Origin: Ruminococcus sp. HUN007
GTDB taxonomy: Bacteria; Bacillota; Clostridia; Oscillospirales; Ruminococcaceae
Direction of reading: 5' to 3'
NCBI RefSeq assembly: GCF_000712055.1
Contig: NZ_JOOA01000002.1
Location: 930,001 to 994,000 of the forward strand
Length of the DNA stretch: 64,000 nucleotides
The translations under genes were made by a program, and so were the position numbers. The notes below the pieces were generated by a model that was not told the DNA's origin, searched no databases, and saw only the letters and a program-made list of their open reading frames with translations. Below are positions 18,492 through 28,001 of the stretch, piece by piece (positions within the stretch are counted from its first letter, which is position 1; each line of letters begins with the position of its first letter).

Positions 18492-18764
18492 ATACTCGAC
18501 GAGGGAAAACAAAACAGAATCCCATAAGTCAGATAACAAATTCGGAAGGTCGGGTATATAAATTACGGTATTTTACGTTTACACCAACGTAGAATATAAA
18601 TCCCCAATAATCCCTATATCATAACCAGGAACGCCCCTTGCTTGCAAGGGGTGTTTCTGGTTAACTACGCATCAGACAAAACACGGTATGGTTCCCGTAT
18701 CACTCCCCGCAGACCGTACCTTATAATGATCACAAATTACCGCTTTCCTGTAAAGCGGTTTTTC
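18492..18764 (+). ncRNA. Candidate structured small RNA ending in an intrinsic terminator
   Basis: A non-coding stretch of about 270 bases with four consecutive stem-loops. The first pairs TATTTTACGTT with AACGTAGAATA around 18569-18596. The second is a long stem of AACCAGGAACGCCCCTTG with CAAGGGGTGTTTCTGGTT (18622-18662). The third pairs GGTATGGT with ACCGTACC (18684-18720). The last is the terminator ACCGCTTT / AAAGCGGT plus T-run (18739-18763). A TATAAT box lies at 18480-18485, though with a poor -35. The downstream gene has its own promoter at 18791, so this looks like an independent transcript. I could not match it to 6S, tmRNA, SRP RNA or a known riboswitch. Confidence 0.5.
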
Positions 18765-18790
18765 TGTGCAAAAATATTTCATTAAAACTA

Positions 18791-18819
18791 TTGTAACTCA
18801 GATTATAAAATGTTATAAT
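18791..18819 (+). promoter_or_regulatory. Promoter for the downstream membrane-protein gene
   Basis: TTGTAA (18791-18796) and TATAAT (18814-18819) are separated by 17 bases. The transcription start at about 18826 rules out an in-frame TTG at 18834 as a normal start and supports the TTG at 18900. Confidence 0.7.
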
Positions 18820-18899
18820 TATAGAAGTCGGTTTTGTACGGGAAACTTTCTTCAGAAAACCGGCCGAGAACAACAGAACAATCTAAGGAGGAATACTAT

Positions 18900-19691
18900 T
18901 TGCCTGAAAATAGAAATACCCGTTCACTGATAAAACCGGTAATGTCACTTATCAGTCTCGGTTACGCAGGGCTCATGGGCTTTCTTGCATTTGCCTCACT
19001 TTACTACGACGTACAGATCGTAAGCAAACCTGCATTCGTTGCTCTGGAGATAATACTTGCAGTAATATTCGGCGGAGCGATGATATATACCAGAAAGCAG
19101 ATACTTACTTCAATAGCCGGTCTGTTCGGACTTCTTTTCTATCTTCCGATAGTTGTACTTTACTACAGTCCGGACAATCTGATAATGCTGGTACCGCTCG
19201 GAATACTTGCCGTGCTGCTGTTTTTCTGCAGCGGAGCCGGAGAAGGGATCAAAACGATACTCGGCACGATCTATCTTCTTCTGTATGTAATAGGTATACT
19301 TGCCTATTATCTTTACGTTTCCATTTTCGCCGGAAACACGATCGACGTAGTTACATTCCACTCAACTTCACCTTCTCAGTCTTACAGATGCTACGTACTT
19401 GACATAACAGACTCATCTGAAGGTTCAACCAGAGTAGTTATTGAGCCGAACACATACGACATTGACTACGGCAGTATCAAATTCATAGAAAAAGGTTACA
19501 AGAGAACCGTTTACAACGTAAGAAAGAACAAGCTTAACATCATTCCGGAATGGTCATCCGACACAAGCGACCGTGACGTACTCACCATCAACGGAGAAGT
19601 TCGTTTCAGAGGTTCAGATGCGACAAACCCGGATGATGCATACAGATATTTCGACGTTAAAAAGAGAAAATTCAGATTCTTAAATTCTTAA
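18900..19691 (+). CDS. Five-helix membrane protein with a C-terminal soluble domain, function unknown
   Basis: This 263-residue protein starts at a TTG (18900-18902) with AAGGAGG 8 bases upstream. About five transmembrane helices occupy residues 13-143, including a stretch rich in Leu/Ile/Tyr (GLFGLLFYLPIVVLYY). The C-terminal 115 residues are soluble, strand-rich and end in DDAYRYFDVKKRKFRFLNS. I do not recognise a family. It is the first gene after the promoter at 18791; a VanZ-like gene and three penicillin-binding protein genes follow on the same strand, so an envelope role is possible but not shown. Confidence 0.65.
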   Translation: MPENRNTRSLIKPVMSLISLGYAGLMGFLAFASLYYDVQIVSKPAFVALEIILAVIFGGAMIYTRKQILTSIAGLFGLLFYLPIVVLYYSPDNLIMLVPLGILAVLLFFCSGAGEGIKTILGTIYLLLYVIGILAYYLYVSIFAGNTIDVVTFHSTSPSQSYRCYVLDITDSSEGSTRVVIEPNTYDIDYGSIKFIEKGYKRTVYNVRKNKLNIIPEWSSDTSDRDVLTINGEVRFRGSDATNPDDAYRYFDVKKRKFRFLNS

Positions 19692-19756
19692 GGAACACCG
19701 GAAGCGTTAAGCTCTGCAAAGGGCTTAACGCTTTTATAGTATTGAAAGGATAGCCA

Positions 19757-20248
19757 ATGACAAAGAAAAGAATAACCGGACTTATATGTCTCATCGCCTG
19801 CATGGTAATGATCTTCGTTTTCTCTTCGCAGAATGCTGACATCTCCGGGAACCTCAGTGAAGGAATAACCTACAAAATAGCGTGTCTCACTGTAAAGGAC
19901 TTCGAAACTTTCACATATGAAAAGCAGAAAGAGATCGTTGAAGGCATGCATTTCTACATACGCAAGGCAGCACACTTTTCCGAATACGCTCTGCTCGGTG
20001 TTATCACATTCCTCAACTCATCACTTTATTTTAACAGAACTAAAACCAGATTCCTCACCACCCTTCCCTTCTGTCTTCTCTACGCTGCGACCGACGAGAT
20101 GCATCAGCTTTTCACAGACGGCAGATGCGGAAGTCCGGTTGATGTAATGATAGACTTTTCCGGTTCGGTAACAGGAACATTATTTATTTTCATAGTTTCA
20201 GCCGCGTTTAATGCTTTCAGGAAAAAACACGGCAGTGTGACAGACTGA
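19757..20248 (+). CDS. VanZ-like family membrane protein
   Basis: 163 residues with about four transmembrane segments. VanZ-type signatures are clear: FSSQNADISGNLSEGI at the extracytoplasmic face, RKAAHFSEYALLGV with the conserved His/Glu, and ATDEMHQLFTDGRCGSPVDV near the third helix. The prototype VanZ raises teicoplanin resistance in enterococci by an unclear mechanism; most homologues have no assigned role. AAAGGA precedes the ATG by 7 bases. It sits directly upstream of the penicillin-binding protein genes, fitting an envelope context. Confidence 0.88.
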   Translation: MTKKRITGLICLIACMVMIFVFSSQNADISGNLSEGITYKIACLTVKDFETFTYEKQKEIVEGMHFYIRKAAHFSEYALLGVITFLNSSLYFNRTKTRFLTTLPFCLLYAATDEMHQLFTDGRCGSPVDVMIDFSGSVTGTLFIFIVSAAFNAFRKKHGSVTD

Positions 20249-20325
20249 TTCATCCGTACCGGCTGTCCGCACATTATAAACAGGATAAACAGGCTGCGTA
20301 AAACAGATCAGAAGGAAGTGAGAAA

Positions 20326-22596
20326 ATGGAAAAAGCCGCAGGTAAAATATCGAAATTTATATGGATAGTTATAACCACCGTTCTGTGCATAACACTAATA
20401 CTGCTGGTTACGGCTGCCGGTTTTTCCATTGCCGCTGTTTTTGCAGCTTCAGAAAAACTCGCAAACGTAAGCGAGGTATATATTCCCGAACCTGAAAAGG
20501 AAAAATCCTCATACATCTACTGCACTGACAAAGCCACGGGAGAGGACAAACTTATTTACAAGGTAACTCCGTACACCGGAAATGCAAAAAAGGAAATAGA
20601 CATTTCCACCCTTCCGGAGCATGTCAGAATGGCATTTGTCAGCATTGAGGACGAACGTTTCTACAGTCATGAAGGCATCGACCTTTTCACAACTTCCGCC
20701 GCAATGGCTAAGGAGCTGTTAAGAACTGCGGGATTCATAACCACAGAGGAAGTGACCGGCGGTTCAACAATTACACAGCAGCTTGTTAAAAACATAACTT
20801 CGGACAACGAGTTTTCCGTTGACAGAAAAATCCGGGAGATCTCCCGTGCAGTAAGTCTGGAAACTCATTACACCAAGGACCAGATACTTGAAAAGTATCT
20901 CAATATAATTTATTTCGGCCAGACTGAAAACGGATATAATATGTACGGCATTGAAGCAGCTGCCGCAGGTTATTTCGGGAAACATGCAAAGAATCTTACC
21001 GCAGCGGAAGCAGCGTGTCTTGCAGCCGTGATACAGAACCCGGAACTCAGGAATCCCCTCACGGGAAATGAACGGAACCGCGACCGCCAGCTTTACTGTC
21101 TGAGAAAAATGTTTGAATCGGGATATATCTCACCGGAAAAATTCGAATCTGCAAGAAAAGAAAAAATGAACTTCGTTCATCCCGGGGACGAAGTCAGAGT
21201 GAACATATCCGAGATAAGCGAGGACTTTAAAAACCCGGAGGTCACTTCCTGGGCGATAGATACAGCACTGGAGGAATTCTGTGATTTTATCTGTGAATAC
21301 AAAAAGCTGAGCTATGAGGACGGCATGAAGGAATTCATGAGCGGAGGATATGAGATATATCTTACCATTGATGAAGACATTCAGGCAGAACTTGAACGAA
21401 ACATGTCCGATCTTACCTATTTTCCTGAGGAAATGGCCTGCTACACGGATGGAGACGGGAATGAACAGTGGGAAAATGCAGATGCAGCAGCTGTTGTCAT
21501 GGATTACTTCGGCGAAATAAAGGGTATATGCGGAGGACTCGGCGAAAAAACATCATCATTCTGCTGGAACAACGCCACTGATGCACACCGCCAGCCGGGC
21601 TCCACGATAAAACCTCTTGCGGCTTACTGTTACGGAATAGAAAATGATCTTATAAACTGGTCCACTTTTCTCACAGACTCCCCTCTTCCTGCCGGAACTG
21701 CCGACGAGAATGAATGGCCTGCAAACTACAACAACAAGTACACAGGAAAATCCTATCCTGTCTGCACCTTTCTTGCAGAGTCCTACAACACCGGTTCAGC
21801 ACAGCTCTGCAGCATGTTCGGCGTTGAAAATGTATTTGATTTCGCAAAGAACACAATGAGGCTGGATCTGGATCCGGAAACAGACATGACCTATGCAGCG
21901 GTAGGTGTCGGTGCAACAGGATCAGGTCCTTCCCTTGTAAACCTCACAAATGCCTACATGCCTTTCGGAAACGGCGGCGTATGGCACAAAGCCCACATTG
22001 TAAAAAGAATCGGAGATTCCTTTTCTGAACGCGTATATCTGGAAAACGACTCATGGAAGGGCGAACGTGTAATAAGTGAGGAAACCGCATTTATCATCAG
22101 AAAAATGCTCCGCGAAGTTGTTGTAAACGGAACAGGAAAAAAGGCAGCCCTGCAGAACAAAGAGGTATGCGGAAAAACCGGCACCACGGAAAACTACCGC
22201 GACATTCTCTTCGTTGGACTCACTGAAGACTACGTTTCATCGGTCTGGATAGGCTACGACAACGGACTGAACCCGCAGGCGCTTAAAGATGCATCATCAT
22301 CCGAAATCTGGAAAAATGTTTTCGGAAACTATGCAGACAGTGTTGATTCCGGTGCCTCATTTCCTGAATGTGAAAATGTGAAAATATCTGCCTACTGCGC
22401 CGAGACCGGAAAACAGTCATCAAAAAGATGTCCGTGGGGCGGAAAGGGTTACTACAAGGCAGACCATCCGGATGTATGCAAAAAAACACATCCGGTACAG
22501 CATATAAAAGTTACCGCTTCACCGTCTCCGGCAGTCTCAGCGCCGGCAGAAACTACCGCAGAAGCCGCTGTAACCACTGTTAAATCCGGCGAATAA
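20326..22596 (+). CDS. Class A penicillin-binding protein (GT51 glycosyltransferase plus transpeptidase), first of three
   Basis: This 756-residue bifunctional peptidoglycan synthase has a transmembrane anchor at residues 12-40. The GT51 domain (about 80-260) shows the catalytic Glu in SIEDERFYSHEG and the second motif GGSTITQQLVKN. The transpeptidase domain (about 340-680) shows SxxK as RQPGSTIKPL, SxN as ESYNTG and KTG as CGKTGTTENYRD, so both activities look intact. A Cys-containing tail follows (SAYCAETG, SSKRCPWGG, DVCKKTH), then a Thr/Ala/Pro-rich end. GGAAGTGAG precedes the ATG. It is more diverged than the next two proteins are from one another. Confidence 0.95.
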   Translation: MEKAAGKISKFIWIVITTVLCITLILLVTAAGFSIAAVFAASEKLANVSEVYIPEPEKEKSSYIYCTDKATGEDKLIYKVTPYTGNAKKEIDISTLPEHVRMAFVSIEDERFYSHEGIDLFTTSAAMAKELLRTAGFITTEEVTGGSTITQQLVKNITSDNEFSVDRKIREISRAVSLETHYTKDQILEKYLNIIYFGQTENGYNMYGIEAAAAGYFGKHAKNLTAAEAACLAAVIQNPELRNPLTGNERNRDRQLYCLRKMFESGYISPEKFESARKEKMNFVHPGDEVRVNISEISEDFKNPEVTSWAIDTALEEFCDFICEYKKLSYEDGMKEFMSGGYEIYLTIDEDIQAELERNMSDLTYFPEEMACYTDGDGNEQWENADAAAVVMDYFGEIKGICGGLGEKTSSFCWNNATDAHRQPGSTIKPLAAYCYGIENDLINWSTFLTDSPLPAGTADENEWPANYNNKYTGKSYPVCTFLAESYNTGSAQLCSMFGVENVFDFAKNTMRLDLDPETDMTYAAVGVGATGSGPSLVNLTNAYMPFGNGGVWHKAHIVKRIGDSFSERVYLENDSWKGERVISEETAFIIRKMLREVVVNGTGKKAALQNKEVCGKTGTTENYRDILFVGLTEDYVSSVWIGYDNGLNPQALKDASSSEIWKNVFGNYADSVDSGASFPECENVKISAYCAETGKQSSKRCPWGGKGYYKADHPDVCKKTHPVQHIKVTASPSPAVSAPAETTAEAAVTTVKSGE

Positions 22597-22680
22597 TAGT
22601 CAGACTCTACAAATTATTTTTCGTATACATTCTTTTTATCACTTTTTGAACAAATCACATTTTGTTTTCTAAGAAATATA

Positions 22681-22709
22681 TTAACAAAGGAACACTTATG
22701 TGATATAAT
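22681..22709 (+). promoter_or_regulatory. Promoter for the second penicillin-binding protein gene
   Basis: TTAACA (22681-22686) and TATAAT (22704-22709) lie 17 bases apart. A small hairpin follows (GGAACGTCA / TGACGTTTCC, 22713-22742) in the leader before the AAAGGAG ribosome binding site. The spacer resembles that of the promoter at 27914. Confidence 0.7.
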
Positions 22710-22770
22710 TATAGGGAACGTCAAAAAAATTCTGACGTTTCCATAATACGCTTCTGAAAGGAGCAGACCA

Positions 22771-25128
22771 ATGGATAACAACAATAAAAAACGGTCTGTT
22801 GCGGAAAAGGTGTTTGAAAGACTCGGTGATATCAGAGATGAGATCACTGATCAGTATAAAGATATCTATTCCGGCTACGAGGAAGACCGCAGGCGAAAAC
22901 GAAAACAGCGAATGTATGAGTTTTACGGCGGAAAACCTCCGAGAGACAGAAAAGCAAGAGAACTGTACATCGGACTTTATTTTCTGAAAAAGATATTTCA
23001 GGGTATCGGAACGGCGATATTCACACTGTTCCTTATGTTCGTGCTTACCGGTACTATAGTAGGAACGGTCGTTGCGGTCTACCTGATGAACTTCATGGAT
23101 TCGACCGACTCCATCGTGCTCAGCGCTTTCAAGCAGAGCTTCGCGTCCTACATTTATGAAATGGATCCCGAAACCGAAGAATACGAACTCATATACAAAG
23201 TCACCCCTGAATCGCACAACGTAAAGCTTCCGTGTGATATAAACGCACTTCCTGATCATGTAAAGTTTGCTTTTGTATGTATCGAGGACGAACGTTTCTA
23301 TGCACATGAAGGTGTTGACTTCAAACGTACCAGTGCAGCTATCCTGAACCTCGCACTCAGCCAGCTTGGTGTACACCGTTCGGAATTCGGTGGTTCCACC
23401 ATCACCCAGCAGCTCATCAAGAACGTTACACACGATGACGAGCAGACATGGGACAGAAAAATGCGAGAGATCTTCAGAGCGATGAAATTCGAAAAGGCCT
23501 ACACGAAGGACAATATCCTTGAGGCTTACCTCAATGAGATCTACTTCAGCGGTGTCGAAGGATACCACATGTACGGCATTGAAGCTGCATCGATAGGATA
23601 TTTCGGAAAGTCAGCAACAGAACTTACGATTGCTGAAGCAGCTGTTCTGGCCGCTATACCGAAAGCTCCGAACGAATACAATCCTGTCGAGGAATTCGAG
23701 GCGAACAAGGAACGTAAGGAAATATGCCTTTACAAAATGTTTGAGCTCGGCGTTATCTCCGCAGAAGAATACGAAGAGGCAATGAACGAGGAAATACTCC
23801 TGACCACAATGCCTGAATTCCAGAAAACACATAAAAGCTACAAGAAGCTCACTGAAAGCGACGAGGAATTTGAAAACCCTGCCGTTCTTTCATGGCCTCT
23901 TGAAACTGCTCTCAACGAGATCGGTGACTACCTCAAGGAAAAGAACAACCTTGAATCACGTCAGCAGGGACTCGAAATGTTCAACAGCGGCGGTTACAAA
24001 CTCTATCTTTCTACTGACCGCGAAATGCAGGAATATCTCGATGAGAAATATGAAGACTGGTACTACTTCCCTGAATCACTCAGTACGGAAGGCCAGATGA
24101 TCCAGTCGGCGATCGCTGTAATGGACTACAAGGGACACATTCTCGCCCTCGAAGGCAAGCTCGGAAAGAAAACCTCTGCCGACAACCGCGGATTCAATGC
24201 CGCATACGAAGGCGGACGTCAGCCGGGTTCAACTATCAAGCCGGTAACCACATACGGATATGCGATCGAAAACAACATTATGACCTATTCGTCATTCTAC
24301 TACGACCAGTACCTTCCTTACGGTGCCGTACCAGGATTTGACTACTGGCCTCACAACTACGACGGTGCACCTTCAGGCGGCTACTATCCGGTCTACTACT
24401 TCCTCAAGCAGTCGATCAACACGCTGCCGGCCCAGATTGTCTACAACGACGGCGACAACCGTGCCCGCGCAGTATTCGACTTTGCAACAAGAAAACTTCA
24501 CCTTGACCTTGACCCTGAATGGGACGTTGACTACGCTCCGCTCTGTATCGGTGCGACAAACACCGGACCGAGTGTTATCAACCTTGCAAATGCCTACATG
24601 CCTTTCGGAAACAGGGGCAGATACTACAAGGCAAGCATAATAAGCAAGTGCGTTGACGTTATGACAGGTGACTGCATAATCAACAATGAAAAGCGTGACT
24701 ATGAACAGGCCGTAAGTGAAGAAACAGCATACATCATGAACAGACTCATGGAAAATGTTATAACAGACGGTACAGGTACTGCCGCAGCGCTGTGGAATAC
24801 ACCGCTTGTCGGAAAGACAGGTACATCAGAAGACTGGCGTGATATCTCATTCGTCGGACTCACACCTGACTATATCTCAGCTATCTGGATCGGTTACGAC
24901 AGAGGTACAAACTCATGGGCTATCGAAGGAGCAAATTCAGCAGGTATCTGGAAGAGTGTATTCGGATACTACGCCGATGAACATGCTTCAGGCGACGACT
25001 TCCCTGCCTGTGAAACTGTAGCACACGAAAGCTACTGTGCTTACTCAGGTATGAGAGCTACCTCAAGATGTCCGGTAGGCGGCATGGGTTATTTCAAACC
25101 TGAAGACGGCTACTGTACAGCACACTGA
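22771..25128 (+). CDS. Class A penicillin-binding protein, second of three
   Basis: 785 residues. A cytoplasmic N-terminal region of about 85 residues contains FYGGKPPRDRKARELYIG, then a transmembrane anchor (about 85-112). The GT51 domain shows CIEDERFYAHEGVDF and GGSTITQQLIKN. The transpeptidase domain shows GGRQPGSTIKPVTTY, LKQSINTLPAQ and VGKTGTSEDWRD, so both enzymatic sites are complete. The C-terminus has a small Cys-bearing module (ESYCAYSG, TSRCPVGG, GYCTAH) like that of the preceding protein. It is closely similar along its length, also at the DNA level, to the third protein, which marks a tandem duplication. An intrinsic terminator separates the two. Confidence 0.95.
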   Translation: MDNNNKKRSVAEKVFERLGDIRDEITDQYKDIYSGYEEDRRRKRKQRMYEFYGGKPPRDRKARELYIGLYFLKKIFQGIGTAIFTLFLMFVLTGTIVGTVVAVYLMNFMDSTDSIVLSAFKQSFASYIYEMDPETEEYELIYKVTPESHNVKLPCDINALPDHVKFAFVCIEDERFYAHEGVDFKRTSAAILNLALSQLGVHRSEFGGSTITQQLIKNVTHDDEQTWDRKMREIFRAMKFEKAYTKDNILEAYLNEIYFSGVEGYHMYGIEAASIGYFGKSATELTIAEAAVLAAIPKAPNEYNPVEEFEANKERKEICLYKMFELGVISAEEYEEAMNEEILLTTMPEFQKTHKSYKKLTESDEEFENPAVLSWPLETALNEIGDYLKEKNNLESRQQGLEMFNSGGYKLYLSTDREMQEYLDEKYEDWYYFPESLSTEGQMIQSAIAVMDYKGHILALEGKLGKKTSADNRGFNAAYEGGRQPGSTIKPVTTYGYAIENNIMTYSSFYYDQYLPYGAVPGFDYWPHNYDGAPSGGYYPVYYFLKQSINTLPAQIVYNDGDNRARAVFDFATRKLHLDLDPEWDVDYAPLCIGATNTGPSVINLANAYMPFGNRGRYYKASIISKCVDVMTGDCIINNEKRDYEQAVSEETAYIMNRLMENVITDGTGTAAALWNTPLVGKTGTSEDWRDISFVGLTPDYISAIWIGYDRGTNSWAIEGANSAGIWKSVFGYYADEHASGDDFPACETVAHESYCAYSGMRATSRCPVGGMGYFKPEDGYCTAH

Positions 25129-25200
25129 CAAACGGACAAAAGCATCCAAGCAGCAAAACAGGTGATCAGCACGCAAAGCTTTTCACTTCAATAAAGATAA

Positions 25201-25232
25201 AACCGGTTCGGGAACTTCCGAATCGGTTTTTT
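25201..25232 (+). terminator. Terminator between the second and third PBP genes
   Basis: AACCGGTTCGG and CCGAATCGGTT pair and are followed by T residues. The third PBP gene starts just after it, so read-through or an unseen promoter must supply its transcript. Confidence 0.75.
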
Positions 25233-25248
25233 AGAAAGGAGTATGCAA

Positions 25249-27666
25249 ATGGATAACAAAAATGGCAGCCAGAACTCAGAAGACTACATAGACAAAATAC
25301 TGCAGGAAACTGAAAGCACCGGCGACATTCTTGACGATCTCACACCAGACAATGCATCAGCTACAGAAAACAAAACCACAGCAGCCGTTCCGCCTGACGG
25401 TACACATCCGGCGGAAAATGGTACTGCGTCCCCTTTCATTGAAAACCTTCCGGTTTCGGACAAACTGAAGGAGAGACTCGAAGACATAAAAGAAGAGCTC
25501 TTCGACGATTACGAAGCGGAACGTGAAATGCAGAAGAAACGTAACCTTTACCTTTTCTACGGCGGTAAACCACCGGAGGATCCGAAGGAACGCAGGCTCT
25601 ACATTACAGTCTACGCAGTAAAGAAATTCTTCAGCGTTATCGGAACAGCACTGTTCACACTTTTCCTCATGATGGCTCTTACCTTCACGATCGTGGGAAT
25701 GGCTGTTGCATTCTATCTGCTCGACTTTATGAACACTACCGACGGCGTTGTGCTCCAGGCTTTCAAGCAGAGCTTCGCTTCATACATCTATGAAATGAAT
25801 CAGGAAACAAATGAGTACGAACTGGTTTACCGTGTAACCCCGCAGTCACATGACGTAAAGCTCCCGTGTGATCTTAAAGCTCTTCCTGACCACGTAAAAT
25901 ACGCCTTCGTAAGTATCGAAGATGAACGTTTCTATGCACACGAAGGTGTCGACTTCAAACGTACGAGTGCTGCCATCATCAACCTTGCCCTCAATCAGAT
26001 CGGTGTACACCGTGCTGAATTCGGCGGATCCACGATCACACAGCAGCTGATCAAGAACGTTACACACGATGACGAACAGACATGGGACAGAAAGATGCGT
26101 GAGATCTTCAAGGCGATGAAGTTTGAACGTACATACACAAAGGACGACATCCTTGAAGCTTATCTCAACGAGATCTATTTCAGCAGCATCGACAGCTATC
26201 ACATGTACGGTGTTGAAGCTGCCTCAATCGGATACTTCGGAAAACCGGCAAGTGAACTTACCATTGCCGAAGCTGCTGTACTGGCAGCCATTCCGAAAGC
26301 CCCGAATGCATACAATCCTACTACCGACTTTGAAGCCAACAAGGAACGTAAGGAAATATGTCTTTACAAGATGTTCGAGCTGGGCGTTATTTCAGCCGAC
26401 CAGTACGAACAGGCAATGAACGAAAAGATACTTCTTACGACCATGCCTGAATTCAAAAGCAAGCATACTGATTTCATGAAGCTTACTGAAAGCGATGAAA
26501 GCTTCCAGAATCCTGAGGTACTTACGTGGCCGATAGAAACAGCTCTTGCTGAAATAGGCGACTACCTCATGGAAACCAACAACCTTGAATCACGTGAAGC
26601 AGGTCTTGCAATGTTCAACGGCGGAGGTTACAAGCTTTACCTTACAACAGACCGTGAGCTTCAGGCTCATCTTGATGATACCTACAAGGACTGGTACTAC
26701 TTCCCTGAATCGCTCAGCACGGCCGGTGAAAAAGTTCAGTCAGCCATTGCGGTACTTGACTACAAGGGACACATTCTCGGACTCGAAGGCAAGATCGGCG
26801 AACGAACACCGGAAGACAACCTCGGATGGAACATCGCATACGAAGGCGGACGTCAGCCAGGTTCGACAATCAAGCCGGTAACTACCTACGGATATGCGAT
26901 CGAAAACGGAATCATCACTCCTTACACCTGCTTCTATGATGAATATCTCCCGTACGGTGTTGTACCGGGATTTGACTACTGGCCGCGAAACTATGACGGT
27001 GCTCCGTCCGGCGGATACTACCCGGTAGAATACTTCCTGAAGCAGTCGATCAATACTCTTCCTGCTCAGATCGTATACAACAACGGCGACATCGCTATCG
27101 AACAGGTATTCGACTTCGCTACAAGAAAGCTCCATCTTAATCTTGACCCTGAATGGGACAAGGACTTCGCTCCGCTCTGTATCGGTGCCACACGTACCGG
27201 TCCGAGCGTTATCAACCTTGCAAATGCCTACATGCCATACGGAAACGACGGCAGATGGTACAAGGCAAGTATAATCTCAAGATGCGAGGACGTTATGACA
27301 GGTGATGCGATCATCGACAACGAAAACCGCACCTACGAACAGGCTGTAAGCCACGAGACAGCATATATAATGAACAGAATGCTCTCAAAGGTAATCTCAG
27401 CCGGTACAGGTACTGCAGCTGCCCTCTGGAACGCACCGCTCGTCGGAAAAACAGGTACATCGGAAGACTGGCGTGACATCTCGTTTGTCGGTCTTACTCC
27501 TGACTACGTTTCAGCTATGTGGGTCGGCTACGACAACGGTACAAACTCATGGGCTATCGAAGGCGCCAACTCTGCAGGCATCTGGAGAAACGTATTCGGT
27601 ACCTACGCAAACGATCACTATTCAGGCGATCCGTTCCCTGTATGCGATACAGTTGACTATTACTGA
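25249..27666 (+). CDS. Class A penicillin-binding protein, third of three (tandem duplicate)
   Basis: About 805 residues, bifunctional peptidoglycan synthase. The ATG at 25249 is preferred over the in-frame ATG at 25243, because the AAAGGAG ribosome binding site ends one base before the latter, and because the resulting start MDNKNG matches the MDNNNK start of the second protein. It differs from its neighbour by a longer acidic, Thr/Pro-rich cytoplasmic N-terminus (about 130 residues) and by ending at DTVDYY, lacking the Cys-bearing C-terminal module. Active-site motifs are complete: SIEDERFYAHEG, GGSTITQQLIKN, RQPGSTIKPV, KQSINT and VGKTGTSEDWRD. It is closed by the terminator at 27674. Confidence 0.95.
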   Translation: MDNKNGSQNSEDYIDKILQETESTGDILDDLTPDNASATENKTTAAVPPDGTHPAENGTASPFIENLPVSDKLKERLEDIKEELFDDYEAEREMQKKRNLYLFYGGKPPEDPKERRLYITVYAVKKFFSVIGTALFTLFLMMALTFTIVGMAVAFYLLDFMNTTDGVVLQAFKQSFASYIYEMNQETNEYELVYRVTPQSHDVKLPCDLKALPDHVKYAFVSIEDERFYAHEGVDFKRTSAAIINLALNQIGVHRAEFGGSTITQQLIKNVTHDDEQTWDRKMREIFKAMKFERTYTKDDILEAYLNEIYFSSIDSYHMYGVEAASIGYFGKPASELTIAEAAVLAAIPKAPNAYNPTTDFEANKERKEICLYKMFELGVISADQYEQAMNEKILLTTMPEFKSKHTDFMKLTESDESFQNPEVLTWPIETALAEIGDYLMETNNLESREAGLAMFNGGGYKLYLTTDRELQAHLDDTYKDWYYFPESLSTAGEKVQSAIAVLDYKGHILGLEGKIGERTPEDNLGWNIAYEGGRQPGSTIKPVTTYGYAIENGIITPYTCFYDEYLPYGVVPGFDYWPRNYDGAPSGGYYPVEYFLKQSINTLPAQIVYNNGDIAIEQVFDFATRKLHLNLDPEWDKDFAPLCIGATRTGPSVINLANAYMPYGNDGRWYKASIISRCEDVMTGDAIIDNENRTYEQAVSHETAYIMNRMLSKVISAGTGTAAALWNAPLVGKTGTSEDWRDISFVGLTPDYVSAMWVGYDNGTNSWAIEGANSAGIWRNVFGTYANDHYSGDPFPVCDTVDYY

Positions 27667-27673
27667 TAAATCA

Positions 27674-27703
27674 CGCTCCGGTTCATACCGGGGCGTTTTT
27701 TTT
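27674..27703 (+). terminator. Terminator after the PBP gene group
   Basis: CGCTCCGGT and ACCGGGGCG pair with a 4-base loop and are followed by eight T residues. Confidence 0.85.
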
Positions 27704-27767
27704 AACAGGATCATCATATTCTCCGCAGACCGGCAGATCAGTTACTGATGTTAAATCACTGATTATC

Positions 27768-27884
27768 TTAAGGTAACGCTGATTTATTTATAAATCAGTG
27801 CGGGGCTCCGGGGCGAAGTCCCGCAAAGCCCACCTCTGGAAATCCGGCAAAGCCGGATTTCCGATTTAATCTGTGTTTTCTTAA
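27768..27884. repeat. MITE-like element, near-complete copy
   Basis: A 117-base palindromic unit bounded by TTAAGGTAACGCTGATTT and AATCTGTGTTTTCTTAA. It contains a second terminal palindrome, a GC-rich half (GCGGGGCTCCGGGGCG) and the hairpin GGAAATCCGGC / GCCGGATTTCC. The orientation is opposite to that of the copy at 38717. It fills much of the non-coding gap between the PBP genes and the methyltransferase gene. Confidence 0.75.
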
Positions 27885-27913
27885 TATTGTGCATTATTTT
27901 TTTATTTTTGGTA

Positions 27914-27942
27914 TTAACAAACGAACAGTTTTATGATATAAT
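27914..27942 (+). promoter_or_regulatory. Promoter for the RNA methyltransferase gene
   Basis: TTAACA (27914-27919) and TATAAT (27937-27942) lie 17 bases apart, about 60 bases before the TTG start codon. Confidence 0.7.
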
Positions 27943-28001
27943 AGATTTGTATACATACAGACAGAAAATGAATTTTCATATACAATTAAGGATGTGTTTT
28001 T

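Noticed and set aside
18492..18764. 6S RNA or tmRNA
   Set aside because: It lacks the long central bubble of 6S and the tRNA-like ends and tag frame of tmRNA; several independent hairpins are seen instead.
22696..23568. 290-codon minus-strand frame opposite the second PBP gene
   Set aside because: It is a long antisense shadow produced by codon bias in the PBP gene; no start signal and no family match.
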